Shown piece after piece: positions 23,657-35,477 of a DNA stretch of 64,000 nt. Source of the DNA: Roridomyces roridus (taxonomy: Eukaryota; Basidiomycota; Agaricomycetes; Agaricales; Mycenaceae). A program made the translations under genes and the position numbers. Below the pieces are notes generated by a model. It did not search any database and had not been told where the DNA came from. It saw only the letters and a program-made list of their open reading frames with translations. The stretch's first letter is position 1, and every line of letters begins with the position of its first letter. The stretch covers positions 310,001 through 374,000 of the forward strand of contig JARKIF010000032.1 in the NCBI GenBank assembly GCA_029378245.1, in the 5' to 3' direction.

Positions 23657-26087
23657 ATGAAGTCGTCCTCCGCCAGTGGGCACACCGACGAGAAGAACGG
23701 TAGTTCGGATTTTGGGGGTGTCGAGGTGACTGCGGACCAGCTCGATACTGGCGCACAGCTCCTCTACGGCCACCACCACGAGCTGGACCCTCAGGAGGCC
23801 AACCGGGTCCGGTACGATTCTACCGTTCTCAATCTTATTTTTAAACACCTCCCTGACCACCAAGTTCCCAGGAGGAAGATTGATATGCATATCATGCCCT
23901 TGATGATGAGTGAGTTCTTCGGGTTCGCCGCGCTGCGAATTCAGCTTCATTTCTTTCGGATGAATAGTCCTCTACTGGTAAGTGAACTAAAAGAACATCT
24001 ATGCTGGCCGTTGACATTTATGTAGGATTCAATTCATGGACAAGGCGACCCTGGGAAATGCCTCTATCTTGGGAATCATGTCAGTCGATCATCTTCTGAG
24101 CCACGGCGTTTCTCACCGAATGAATACAGAAAATCAACCAAGCTGACAACGAACCAGTTGAGTGCGATTCATGTGTTAACCGTCTTTGTACTAACCGCTC
24201 CAAAGATACAACTGGTAAACTCGCCGTTTGAACCAAATTCAACGACTTATGCAGTACAGGCTCGGCACCATATTCTATCTGAGCTACTTGGCCTTTGAAT
24301 TCCCTCAAAATCTATGCCTCCAGCGCTTCCCGGTTGCCAAATGGATGTCGTGAGTATCCGGTCTTCTCACAAATATCAAAAGCTCGAGCATGCAGTGTCA
24401 ACATCTTTGTCTGGGCCGTCGCGCTTGCTTGTCATGCAGCATGCACCAATTTCGGGGGTCTATTCGCTGTCCGCTTTGTGCTGGGCATGTGCGAGGGGTG
24501 AGAATGATCCACAACATTCGATTCACGTTTACATTCTTGCGCAGCTCCATCACCGCTGGATTCCTCCTCGTAACCGCCATGTTTTACACCAGAACGGAAC
24601 AGACGTTGAGAGTGTAAGTGATTCGATTTAATCACGCTGTATACAACTCTGAACGTTCTCACAGCGGATACTGGTGTAAATTTAACGAACTTCATCACCG
24701 ATAAACGCTGACGTTATTCTGTTATAGTTCTCATGAACGGAACAGGTGTGTGGGCCCGATTCAACTCTCGGTACCGAACCTCATTCAGTGCTTGTTTAGC
24801 TCAAATAATCGCTGGTTTCATCAGCTTCGGGTGCTTGCACATCAAGACAGAGACGTTTGAACCGTGGCAGTGGTTGATGATAATAACGGCCATTTTGACT
24901 CTGATCATGGCCGTTCTCTTTTGGTATGTCCTGCCCGTCTAGTACCGCAATCGTCTCATCTCATCTTGCCATAGGTTCTTCTTCCCGGATAGTCCCACAA
25001 CCTGTTGGTTCCTGACTCCAGAAGAACGAATTACAGCCGTTCTTCGTATCAAGGTATTGTTTATAGCCCTCTGCACATGCATTGTCTCATTTATCCCGTT
25101 AAGGTGAATCAAACTGGCGTGGAAAACAAACACTTCAAGAAAGAACAGTACGTCCCGTCAATTCATCCAGCACATTTCTGTCAACCACCCTTTTCAGATT
25201 GATTGAAGCCCTCGTCGATCCCAAGACATGGCTGTTTGCGTTTTTCGCAGCCGTAACGAACGTGACGAACGCCCTCGTCAACCAGAGACAACTCATCGTC
25301 GCGTCGTTCGGGTTCACGCCGCTGCAGACGACGCTCCTCGGTTGTGTGGATGGGGTGATTGAAATCGTGACCATCGCCGCGGGGGTGATACTCGCTGCGC
25401 GCATCCCGAACAGCCGTGCATACGTGGGCTGCATCTCCATTTGCCCGAGCATCCTGGCCGTCTTCTTGATCAACTTTTTGCCGTGGAGCAACAAGATTGG
25501 GCTGCTCTTCTCGCAGTGGTTGACTGGCTTTGATTCGCCCAGTTTCGGTGAGTTGAGTTTTCTGGGATGGGCCAGAGAATGAACTGCGATTATAGTTTTG
25601 GTACTCTCGTGGGTATCTTGCGTCACAGCTGGACATACGAAGCGGATCACTGTCAACGCTATCCTACTCGGGGCGTATTGCGTCGGCAACGCTGTCGGTC
25701 CATTCATGTTCCAAGCCAAATACAAACCCGTGAGTTTCCGCGAATTATTCTTATTCTTGACTGAAACGGCCGACATTTCAGCGCAACCATGTCCCCTGGA
25801 TTATTATTGGCTGCTGCTATCTAACCATGATTGTCACTCTTCTGGGCATTCGCTTCTACATGGCTGCGCAGAACAAGAAGAGAGAGGAAGAGCCTGTGGA
25901 TGAAACATACGACCACGTCTATGTCCAGAACTCTACCGACAGCGGTGCACCGGAGAAGATCGACATGGCAAACCTCAAGGTGCGCTAGGCTGGTTTTGAT
26001 TTCTGCGGTTGTTTAGCTGACGGGACTTTGCAGGAATACTTGGACTTGACGGATATTCAGAACCGGGATTTCCGCTACGTTCTCTGA
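23657..26087 (+). CDS. MFS transporter, allantoate permease/anion:cation symporter (Dal5-like)
   Basis: Starts at ATG 23657 (MKSSSASGHTDEKNGS) and ends at TGA 26085-26087, with many introns. Helix 1 needs two tiny exons. A 10-nt exon 23968-23977 completes MPLMMILYWIQFMDKATLG, and a 9-nt exon 24206-24214 gives NQYNWLGTIFYLSYL. Then FPVAKWMSVNIFVWAVAL, GGLFAVRFVLGMCEG, GYWFLMNGTAQIIAG, and the second half with LIEALVDPKTWLFAFFAAV and GRITVNAILLGAYC-like sequence (here TKRITVNAILLGAY). The order matches Dal5/Tna1-type permeases for small anionic nutrients such as allantoate, nicotinate or pantothenate. The substrate cannot be read from the sequence. The frame is intact when the tiny exons are used. 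Confidence 0.85.
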
Positions 26088-27377
26088 TTGGATGGATTTC
26101 TGGGCTTCTTGTAAACTGGTATATAACAGCTTGGAGTCGCTGGGATTCCACCATGTAATTTTGCCGAATGATGTTTACTGTATCAGTGGCTCTGCATTCG
26201 GTATTTCCATACTCGGAACCTTTGACGCGTCCAACTTGCAAGTTGCCCGATACTTTGAGGCCCTCGGAGCGCAACAGCACGTTGCGGATTTTCTGAGCAT
26301 GGGAACAGACTGATGCACGATAAACGCCGCACCGCATGGCTTCCCGAGCTGGACAGTGGACACGGATTAATACCACATCACCGTTTTGGCACGGGCCCGA
26401 TCCTGAGTTGCAGACTGAGATCGCGTGGGATGCCACGGCGACAATCACGGGCGCTGACATGGGTCACGAACCTCGAAAGCTCACGAAAACTCCCATTTTG
26501 CTCCCATTGGCCTGCGCTACTCCCTGAAGGTGATGAGACGCCATCTCAGACGCCGTTTCATCGTCCTGCCAGAGAATCATGATCTGCAGTCCTCATGAGA
26601 ATGGGAGTGCGTGCGAGCCTGACCGGCGGTGTTCGTTCATGAGAACAGCGCGTTAGCGGAGATTGGAGATAGTGAGAGCGCCAAGCCTGATAGTTACGTA
26701 ACTCGATTGATTCCTCTCCCAACGCAACGCTTATCTGGCCAAAACTCGTCACTACTTTCTATATGAATGGCCTTTCCTTTTACTTACAAGATTCGCTGGC
26801 CCTCGCAATCAAGGCTCAGTTATTCCCCATGAGGGCTCTAGCGCGCCCTGGGCCTCGCCGCGGCTACTTCCGCTCCGATTCCGGAGTAGATCCTTGGAGC
26901 ACCTCTCCGTCGCCTTCATAAACCTCGAAGAGTGTGTCCTTTGATAATCATCTGGCCCATTGTAATGGGTGCTTCGGTATCCAATTTTACCCTCTACCAA
27001 CGGAACGAGACTAGTATCAGTAGCGAACCATGGCTATCAGGCGACGAAGACGGCTCTAAACTTGGAGCCAACCATATTGAAGACCCGTGAATGCGCGGCG
27101 GTGTATTCGGACAGCCTTCGATGTCCAGTGAGTGGACGGAAAGCGGATTGATGAGGATGAGAAGTTCTCGGCATGTGCCACGGTGCCAGAGCTGCACGTC
27201 GTTTCTATCTGTACTCACCGAATTAGACTCAAGAGAGGCATTTCTACCCCTTCGTCCAGGTTGAGACGCTGGAAAGACTCCTCCCGCGAGGACCTGGGCT
27301 GCACTGGTGCGCGTTTGCTGAAATCTTCTGGGAGTATCGGCTCATGCTTCCTCCGTTCTACAGTGCCGCTCTGCCTC
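26088..27377. other. Intergenic; promoter of second seven-helix copy
   Basis: About 1.3 kb with no supportable gene. A stretch at 26178-26205 shares a near-identical ~25 bp with 41080-41105 (TGTATCAGTGGCTC then CATTCGG), perhaps a relic of a dispersed repeat. Confidence 0.4.
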
Positions 27378-28642
27378 ATGGCTCCCACATTGCCTGGTGC
27401 TGAATTAATCTCCAACTTCATCTCATGCGGGCTCTATGGAATCTACATCGTCACGCTCGGGATGGCGGGTCGTGTGCTGCTGATGACAGCGTCGGGGCGC
27501 ATGCGGAATCGCGCCGAAATCCATTGGATGATCATCTCCACGTCGACCGTCTTGTTTATTGGGGCCACGCTTGATCTCGTCCTTGCGTTGCAGCTTACGT
27601 ACGAAGCATTTGTGCTGTACGATGGTCCCGGAGGCCCGCTGCATGTATTTGGACATGCAAGTGGCTTTCAGAATGTTGCAAAGGTTGGCACCTTCAATTT
27701 GAATGAATGTCTCTCACACCATCCACAGAGTATCTGTGTCTTTGTGCAAACACTGGCCGGCGATTTCATATTGGTGCGTTGGTTGGACTGGTCTGCTCTT
27801 GTGGCCTCATATCTCTTCGTACAGATTTATCGGTGCTGGTTTGTCAACGACAAGTCATGGTGGATCTTGGTGCCTGGGGTCATCTGGATAGCAGACATTG
27901 CCTGTGCCATAGGCATCCTCATCAATCAGCTGCAAATCCATTCCGGGCAAGTCAACTCGAGCCACGTCCAATGGGGGTTATCGTTCTTCTCTTTGACTAT
28001 ATGCACCAACATCATATCAACCTGTACGTCCCATCTACATCCTGCGAGCCTGTTTTTTTTTTTCCTGAGGCATACTCTATTCTTCAGCTATGATTGTATG
28101 GCGTATTTGGCTCGTCGAGAAGCAGAACCAGAAATACGCTCTCCGAGATTCCACTCGGAATCGCGGATCGCAGAGTACCCTCAGCAGTGCCATGCGGAAC
28201 ATTGTCGAGTCTGGGATGATCTACACCGTGGCCTCGATCCTGGAACTGGCTGCGTTCTCCACCGGCAGCACCTGGAACTATCCTGCTAGCGCACTGGTGA
28301 GTCCAAACTGTACAATAATCCCACGTACTTGATCCCGGATTCATAGTCATTCCATTCGTGAGTCAATAACCAGTGTAGAATCACTCCACGTACTTACTTT
28401 AATTGGACAGCGTTGGTATCACCTTCAATCTCATTCTCATACGCGGAGCCGCCCTTCGAACGAACCGAAATCCCACGGTGGCTAGCACTGCGATTCAATT
28501 GACAACAGGGAATGGGACTACACCTCACAGCGTTGGAGTCCCCCCGTCCATGCTCACCGCTACTAACGTCGACATGGACGATAAACCGAACGACTTTATG
28601 CTATCTCATCTTTCGAAGAATCGCGAGTCTGTTTCTGTTTAA
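27378..28642 (+). CDS. Seven-helix membrane protein, copy 2, with extra intron
   Basis: Starts at ATG 27378 (MAPTLPGAELISNFI), paralogous over its whole length to the gene at 21999. It has the same helices: GLYGIYIVTLGMAGRVLL, EIHWMIISTSTVLFIGATL, IYRCWFVNDKSWW, WIADIACAIGILINQ, MIVWRIWLVEKQNQKYAL, MRNIVESGMIYTVASIL and VGITFNLILIRG. One difference is striking. Between ASAL and SVGIT there are two introns (28297-28346 and 28358-28410) flanking an 11-nt exon, 28347-28357, coding SFH. Copy 1 has a single intron there. The tail ends at 28640-28642. Function unknown. Confidence 0.78.
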
Positions 28643-28898
28643 CTGGGACACGTACTATTTATTGGCGCCCTTTGTACTATTGTGGTTTAACTAGCTCGTT
28701 CTCTTTCGTGTGTACAAGCGTAGGTACTGCCTCTAATACACAGTTACTTTCGTGTTCATGCGCGATTTTGATTTGCTCGCACGCTAGGATTATCCAACAA
28801 CACGGAGTTGACTCGGAGCTCAACGCCTTCGTTACATATGACAGAACCAAAAGCATATAGACAGTTACAATAAATACCCAATCATGTACCAAGATAGA

Positions 28899-30565
28899 TC
28901 AAACATCCCCACGAGCTACGGTGCTAAGCTCAAAAGTGTTTGTGGTAAAAGTGGTGGTATCCTCAACCTCCCGGCGTAACGCCGCGGGAGTTCGCTTGAA
29001 CTCGAGCGCGTTTTCGGTCACCATCGTATCCGAAACGAAATCAACCTGCTCCCGTACGGATATGAGGAGCCTGTTTGCTAGGACGGCGGGGATGGAGAAG
29101 CTGTAGCCCGTCCAGAGTTCGTTGAGTGTCAACTGCGTGGATTTTGGCATTTATTCCCAAGAAATACATGCAAGGATGCAGTGAAATCGACTCACGATGT
29201 TCATCATCCAAGTTACCACCGTTCCAAGATGACAGAGTACGATCCTGGAAACGGGAATATCATGCACAGAACAGAATGTACCGCAACTTGGAATGCGCAC
29301 CCAAAGAAGAACCAGACAGATTCCTTGGTTAATCTGGGGAGAATACGACCGCTCGGTGAATTTGAGCGGTATTGTTGCCATGCTTTGAACACGGCCAACA
29401 TAAATAAAATGAATTCGGTGATCAAGAGCATCACTGGCACGTAGGCGATCCAGTGACGGTGGTGCGGCGGATCACCATCGGCGCAGATGAATAGGTCCGT
29501 GGAAGGGTTGTTGGTGGCTATATTGGACTTAGAGGACTGCGAGGTCTTTCACAGCGTAGACATACCGACAAGACCCGGCGTCGGCAATTCGAGGAGGATA
29601 ATGAAACCGGTGAGCTCCGTGGTAAGTAGAATGACGAGGAATGCCAGGAGTTTCTTGCTGCGCTCGTACATGGCATAGAGACGAAGAGACAGAATCACTG
29701 TATTTGTTCAGTAGGAAGAACGGTTGCCGATATGATAGACTTACTTTGAGTGAGGATAAACTGCAGAGCTGATCCACCATTTTGCCAGTGGAAGAAATTC
29801 GTGCCTAAATAGAAATATTGAGCCTGGCAGCGAGCGCAGAATGGAAAGCTCTTACATCTACCGGGAGTTATGATCTAATGCGAAGGGAACGCGAAGAAAA
29901 TCACATACAACTGGAAGGGAAGGGATCATCAGCGAGAAGGTGAGAGAGAGAGAGGTACGTGAACCTGCCTTGGCCGAAGCATCGCGCTGCATAAATGCTG
30001 CGAGGAGTTAACTTTTGATCAAACGATGTATGGAACGAACACACCCGCAGCGTTGCCGCTTTTCGTACGATCAGATTTCTCGGTATAAAAATGCCAGGAA
30101 CTCACATGTTGAAACCCAGGCTAAAATACCTATTCTGATCCTGGGATCAGGCTCAAGGGAGACAAAGTCAAGACAACCACGCACAAAGAGGAAGAGGCCC
30201 TTTGCGAAGGTCCACTGGGGTCGCCTCTTCAGATCACAGTCAGCAAAGGGGGAGTGCGTCTCTGAATAAGATGCACCCAGAATAAGTCGACCTGCGCATA
30301 GGACCGTCATATCAGTCTAATCGCCTTTTCAACGGTGGCACTGACCTCCTTGGGAAACTGCATGACTGGTAACAGGCCGTCATTGACGTGTAGTCTCGGA
30401 TTGTGGGCACACTCACTAAACTCGTAGGCGACGACCATAGCAGCGCTGACTGGAGGAGAGATGAATGAACACATGACTAGCAGCAGACTCCGACCTGAAA
30501 GACTCACATTGACAATTGCGCTCCCATTGCGTGTGCTCAAAGGCCGTGAAGTCGATGCTATCCAT
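28899..30565 (-). CDS. DUF6533-domain seven-helix membrane protein, copy A
   Basis: Starts at ATG 30565 (MDSIDFTAFEHTQWERNCQ) and is spliced to FSAAMVVAYEF. The DUF6533 part continues with PKEV and the PQWTFAKGLFLFVRGCLDF stretch. Further segments are NTFFHWQNGGSAL-type sequence near 29780, ERSKKLLAFLVILLTTELTG, PVMLLITEFILFMLAVFKAW, LPRLTKESVWFFFGCAF and LNELWTGYSFSIPAVLANRL. The Thr-rich tail ends at TGA 28899-28901. DUF6533 proteins are abundant in Agaricomycetes and without known function. Copy B at 39263-40931 is very close, and a broken copy is at 20930-21320, all on the - strand. Internal exon borders are approximate. Confidence 0.75.
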
Positions 30566-30700
30566 GGTGCAGTTCGAGGACGAGGAATCACCTCAGGATG
30601 CGCCATTTATCTCCCGGTAAGCGCGCCACGGGAGTTAGACGGGAGATGATAGCAAAGATAATCCATCGGCGAAGAGAAGGCGATGCCGGGAAGATGATGA

Positions 30701-30874
30701 ACGGGAAGCCGTGTATGAATGAACGGCCAACGGAAATCAGGTCAGGGACTTTGGGGGCATCGGATGAGATTGGGGGCGACGCCTCGAAGATGATGCATCA
30801 ATGCATATGATGAAAGGAAGCCCCATTTGAATGGACGGACAACGGAAATCAAATGACTTTGAGGGTATCGGATG
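30701..30874. repeat. Imperfect tandem repeat, second unit split by a MITE
   Basis: Two similar units share GAA-TG-ACGG-CAACGGAAATCA, a GACTTTG-GGG block and ATCGGATG. Unit 1 (about 30701-30775) reads ATCGGATGAGATTG without a break at 30759-30772. Unit 2 (from about 30817) is interrupted right after ATCGGATG by the element starting at 30875 and resumes at 31402. Confidence 0.75.
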
Positions 30875-31401
30875 TAAGGCTCCAACCGTTCTGTTTCCGT
30901 TTGCGATTTTGGAGAAATAGAACGGAAACGGAAGGAAACCATTTCCAAACCGTTGGAAACGGTTTTCGAACGGTAAATTTGACAGTACCTTTTCCCAGTG
31001 TTCAAAAGGACTCCATCATTTCCAAAGTATCTCCAAGATGCATAGGAATGCACACCCGACTGTTCAAAGGACATTGGAGCCAATCCCGAGCCAATTGGGT
31101 GGTTTGATTATGGGCAGATCTTGTGAATGTCAGTTTGACTAAGCAGCTGCCGAGGGTTCTGGCCTCAATTTTGCTACCTCGGATCCTCAACGTTGGGGAA
31201 ACTGTTTCATGAAAATGCACAGGCAGGGTGGGGGACTCTAGGTGACAGTGGTTAAGCTGATTCTGAGCCCTGGCAGGTTGGCCCACGGAAACTGTTTGAA
31301 AATCATTTGAGAAACTGTTTCCCCAGCGAGGCAAACAGAACGGAAATAAAAACCGTTTTTTGGCGGGAAACGGTTTTAAAACGGAAATAGTTGGAGCCTT
31401 A
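30875..31401. mobile_element. hAT-like MITE, 527 bp
   Basis: The ends are inverted repeats. The left end is TAAGGCTCCAAC followed by CGTTCTGTTTCCGTTT. The right end read backwards is TAAGGCTCCAAC followed by TATTTCCGTTTT. The 8-bp sequence ATCGGATG flanks the element on both sides (30867-30874 and 31402-31409). Eight-bp target duplications and a terminal T-A-A-G-G fit the hAT superfamily. No transposase frame is inside, so it is non-autonomous. CGGAAA and its complement TTTCCG occur many times near both ends, like subterminal transposase sites. Confidence 0.85.
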
Positions 31402-32069
31402 ATCGGATGAGATTGCTGTAGCACTGGACAAAGCCGTTCCTTGTTTAGCGGAGAGAAGCAGCTCAGTGGTAACGAGGGACGTTGGATTCGGACAGCGTGG
31501 ACTCGAAGTTTCGCGGAGGTTGCGCAGGGTGACAACAATAGGGGAGGCAAGTTGAGTCAATTGGCATGAAAAACGGATCATTTCAGATCATCAAGCGCAT
31601 CAAATGGTGCTTTATTCATCCTCGTTGGCCGATATTAGCTCTGACAATATGCTCGCATCGCATGCGTGGCTCCAGCAGAGCTCTTCCTTTGTCCTTTTGA
31701 AGACTTATCAAGCTTTCAAAATTTCAAGGGCCGTCCCTGGAAGTGTTGGTCGGCAGCAAATTCTGATGCGAAGTTGATCATCTCGTGTTCAAGTACGATT
31801 TTGAACCCGTGCGCCTACCTAATCTTATGCTTAACTTCCGTTGAGCTTGCCAAATTTTCTACATCTCCCGAGACAGGATACATCGAATCCCGTCGTTTCT
31901 ATCCATGAACCAATCGTCGCAAAAGCCGACATCTGTCCGTGTTGGCGTCCAAGAAGCTGCGGCATGTGGTGCACATCTTCCCCCAGCGCCAAACTTGAAA
32001 TGAGAAAATGTTCCAGCATCGGAGGAGCTCAACTACCGTCTGATCGCGCGAAAATTTGATTCGAGTCTA
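31402..32069. other. Intergenic region
   Basis: About 670 bp right of the MITE up to the F-box gene. Small frames on both strands show no family features. Confidence 0.4.
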
Positions 32070-33413
32070 CTAGTGCGTTCCCTGCGATCCAATCGCACCC
32101 ACACTATCCATCGGTCCCACCTCAACGAACATCCCATCTTCCCTCAAAAGCTTTAAACCATTCACGAACCTCGCACCCAAAGCAAATTCAACATCCCCAC
32201 GAACCCAACCAAACGCAAACCGCCCAAGTCGCGCAGATTGCGGGGGTCCCTCGTGAACAGTGGGCCACCTCCGTGCACGCAAAGCACCAAGGAGGGGATC
32301 ATACAGGGAGAGCGGCACTGGCGGGCGGGATACGACGTCGGTTATGAGCAGGTCCGTGAGGTTGGGAAGGATAGCAGGCCTAGAGTCGTCGTCGTTGGGA
32401 GTAAGCAGATAGAAGAGACTCTCGCTCGCTTCCTTGTCGGCACCTCTAATATTTAGCTGTGCGAGTTCGGGCATCTCGGCGAGCCACGCGCTGCGTCCAA
32501 CGTGGCGCGCAATTTGTGGTCCGGTAACCGTGAGGGAGCGTAGCGAAGTAGACGAACGTTGAATGAACGCGTCTAGAGCTGGACAAGGTTGGACTCCGAG
32601 ATGAAGTTTTCGGAGTCGAGGCATCGTTAACGCGTCCCATAACGACGAGAGATTCGTATGAGCGCTAGTCAACTCGAGAATCTCTAATGGGCAAGTCAAC
32701 TGCAACTCCGGCGCATCGCCGTGCGCCACATCCAAGAAGCGACATTCCAACAATCCCTTTCCCGCCGCCAACACCCGTACGCATTCAGCAAGCCCGAGCT
32801 TCACGGCGGTGAACCTCGTCAGCTGGCTCCACGGAATGATGCACTGGTGGTACGGCGGCAACGTATGTTTATGCCCGACAATCTCGAGCCGCACATCGCG
32901 GAGCTTCCCAGCGGATTTGAACGCCGGAAAATCTTCATCCACGAGCCCCCAGCATCCCAGCGTGAGAGTCCGTAACTGAGGAAGACCCTCGGGAAAGGGA
33001 AGGCTGTTGAGACAGCGGTAGGACAAGACCAATTTGGCGTCGAGCCAACGGGCTGATCGCGAGATGAGAAGGTGTACGAGGGCCTGTGAGATGGCGCTAT
33101 CAAAGTTGACCCGAACGTTGAGCGAGAGGGCGCTATTTTGGCCTCGTTCGAGCCAGACCCTGACGAGGGAGAGAAGCCCCGCGCTTTTGAGAGGCCGGGT
33201 CACAGCCAAAGTGAGTCTGGACCAGAGGAGGGGCGTCGACAAGGCAATGCAGCGCCATCTTGCACAGACGCGGCCGAGAAGCAGGGGTGCGTCTCTTTGC
33301 GAGGGGTGACGGTCATCAAAAGGGATGCAGTGGGTGAAGATGGCGCCGACGATCTCCACGGGGAGGTCGTGGATTCTGATGGGATGGCTCGTAGTGGAGG
33401 TTGTGGTGGCCAT
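32070..33413 (-). CDS. F-box protein with degenerate leucine-rich repeats
   Basis: Intronless, 447 residues. The F-box lies at residues ~11-60: IRIHDLPVEIVGAIFTHCIP, then LLLGRVCARWRCIALSTPLLW. This LP-E-(I/L)-..I-..CVCRRWR..A...P.LW layout is standard in the large mushroom F-box families. The rest is made of irregular leucine-rich segments (LPQLRTLTLGCWGL, ECRFLDVAHGD, LEILELTSAH, MPRLRKLHLGVQ, LAQLNIRGAD). F-box proteins recruit substrates to SCF ubiquitin ligases; the target is unknown. The frame is fully open and no damage is seen. Confidence 0.88.
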   Translation of the reverse strand: MATTTSTTSHPIRIHDLPVEIVGAIFTHCIPFDDRHPSQRDAPLLLGRVCARWRCIALSTPLLWSRLTLAVTRPLKSAGLLSLVRVWLERGQNSALSLNVRVNFDSAISQALVHLLISRSARWLDAKLVLSYRCLNSLPFPEGLPQLRTLTLGCWGLVDEDFPAFKSAGKLRDVRLEIVGHKHTLPPYHQCIIPWSQLTRFTAVKLGLAECVRVLAAGKGLLECRFLDVAHGDAPELQLTCPLEILELTSAHTNLSSLWDALTMPRLRKLHLGVQPCPALDAFIQRSSTSLRSLTVTGPQIARHVGRSAWLAEMPELAQLNIRGADKEASESLFYLLTPNDDDSRPAILPNLTDLLITDVVSRPPVPLSLYDPLLGALRARRWPTVHEGPPQSARLGRFAFGWVRGDVEFALGARFVNGLKLLREDGMFVEVGPMDSVGAIGSQGTH

Positions 33414-34176
33414 GAATGCTGCGCGGGGATGAGGTGGCGAGTAAGCCTGATCCGTCGTAGTTACGCTTTTGTGTGGTGGACCACGCTATATCGGTAGTCG
33501 GTCCCGGGAGAACGACCATGCTTCGACGTGATATCGGGCGGATGACAGCGCTGGGTCGTCGGCGGTTTTTAGAACCGTGGAATACACTTCAAATTGTTTC
33601 AACTCGGAAGGTCCTGAATGGGCCTGAAAAACCGGGTCACCGCAGCAGCCGGCTACCACAGGCTGGGATTGGCCGCTGAGCATGACGCCGAGATCCTAAC
33701 CAGTACATAGTAACTGCGCCAGTTTGGCGCCAGCTCAAGGTAGTTGGGTCGGCCGTTGCACATCGCGGGAGAAGGTGGCGTATTAGATGCAGTGGGTTGA
33801 CATCAAATTCGGATGTTGATTGGCAGTTCGGTTGACGTCAAATTCTGATGTTGATTGGCAGCTCGGCATCCCGGGATGTTGAAATGTTCAAAACGCAACG
33901 GTAGCCTCTACGGAAATTATTATCCACTATTACTTTTCAAGAACACAAGATATAATTAATTACTCGCTCTTGTTTCCCCGGAACACCAAACTAATGGCAG
34001 CTTACATCATATCTCTGCTGCCCTCGCCGTGCCACTCTGGAAGGAAGTTCTTGTACGGAATTTGTTGATGGCCTGTCGACCCGGAGAGACTTCGAAGCAT
34101 CGATATCTATTCGAGCAGGAGTAAAAAGTTACATGGTCAAACAATCTTATAGAGTTCATTCAAAAGGTCAGAATAC
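33414..34176. other. Intergenic region with a short tandem repeat
   Basis: About 760 bp between the F-box gene and the adenylation pseudogene. Contains the 35-bp duplication listed separately; otherwise nothing supportable. Confidence 0.4.
33795..33864. repeat. 35-bp direct tandem duplication
   Basis: Two units (33795-33829 and 33830-33864) differ at only three positions. Each starts GGTTGAC and ends ATTGGCAG-TC. They do not lie in a coding frame I can support. Confidence 0.85.
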
Positions 34177-35477
34177 TCAACCTCGACGGCCTTGCGTCTG
34201 AATGAAGCACCGGTCAGCTGATGAAACTTTTATGAGGCAAGACACACCGAATGTTGCCTTTCTCCTGCACACATGTTGAGAGAGCGAAGAATTGGGAACA
34301 AACTCGCACTCGACGCCGGGGATGAGATGCATAGCAGGGAGGTCGTCCCTTTCGTTTAGGTCCGAGATGAGGATCAGGAACGCCTCCGTGGTAGCGTACA
34401 GCAACTATGTTGATGAGTCCGGGTCGAACGGAGGTATTCATTGACTTACTGTCCCGGGGATATTCTGTGCGACCATCCATGCTTCGTCCTCCGGATTTAA
34501 TGACGCTCCCGTGTAGATGATTTGGCGCATATTCTTCAAGTTGTCCAACACACCCTGGTTGGTTCTGGCGAACTTGAGAAGATTGGACAATCACGGAGCG
34601 TAGAGGAAGAGACGATTAACGCCCGCCTCCCTGCTCAGTTGGAGTAATTCCTCGGCGTCAAAGTCGGAGCGCGACGTCTGAACGTTGCAGTCCCCGCGCA
34701 GAGACAGGTAGCTGATGGCTTTATGTCGGTCAGAGCAGGACTTGGCAAGGCAAACATCACATACAAGAAGCGGACCCGACGTGTAAGTACGAGCCCAATT
34801 TGCTGTAAATGTCTTGCGTTTCGAAGGAGCCTTGGTTGAGCCCGCGCCATTGGGATTGTTGACCTTTGAGATTACGATGGGTGACAGGAACGGGTTTTGG
34901 CCTGCCGGAAGTCGTTCCGCTGGTGTGAAGGATCATGGCAGGCTCGTCTTCTGCGACGTCTAGCAAAGGCTGAAGCGGGTCCGAAGAGGATTGGATAGTG
35001 TCTAGTGCTGGGAGACAAATCGCAGGCAGATTGACATGGCCTTCGACCGCTGCAGCAAAGGTAGGATCATAAAGCAATCCTTTCCCTTTGCAAGCAGCGA
35101 GCAAGTCCCGGACGACGTCGACACTCAGGTAATTGACACTGAAAAGTTGAGGGATGAACCCCGCCCGGATGAGGGAATATATGTGAATCAGGTCGGTGTA
35201 CTTTTCTCCGGTGGCCCTAGAGACAGTCGGACATGAGCCTGGTCGATAATTGAGACACCGAGCACCATAAGCCAACAGCGTCGGAGGAATTGAAGCCTTG
35301 CGACGATAAAGTCGCGCGCCAATGGCGGCCAACGCGGTCGGTTTCGTTCCGAAAGTCCTCGTAGGTGACGGAAAGCCAGGTCTTCTGTCCTGCTGCTCCC
35401 TGAACGAGTTGTTTGAAGAGGGGGCGGTCTCGATACTTTTCCCAGGCGGTGAGCACGTCGGTCAGAAAATGAAGCAT
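34177..35477 (-). pseudogene. Adenylate-forming (AMP-binding) enzyme, truncated and interrupted
   Basis: Starts at ATG 35477 (MLHFLTDVLTAWEKYRDRPL). The exon from about 35170 holds the DPTFAAAVEG region and the ATP-binding core motif AMILHTSGTTSGRPKPVPVT. It is similar to the N-terminal adenylation domains of fungal NRPS-like reductases. Two faults are seen. A TGA at 34591-34593 lies in frame inside a conserved stretch (NRLFLYAP, stop, LSNLLKFART). The domain also ends soon after LLYATTEAFLILISDLNE and HLIPGVECEF, before the rest of the adenylation fold. A related fragment is at about 41640-41880. It is unlikely to give an active enzyme. Confidence 0.75.

Noticed and set aside
24661..24780. 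Dal5-like gene as a pseudogene because of an apparent frame break after GYW
   Set aside because: Using the donor GTAAAT instead of GTGTAA restores GYWFLMNGT in frame.
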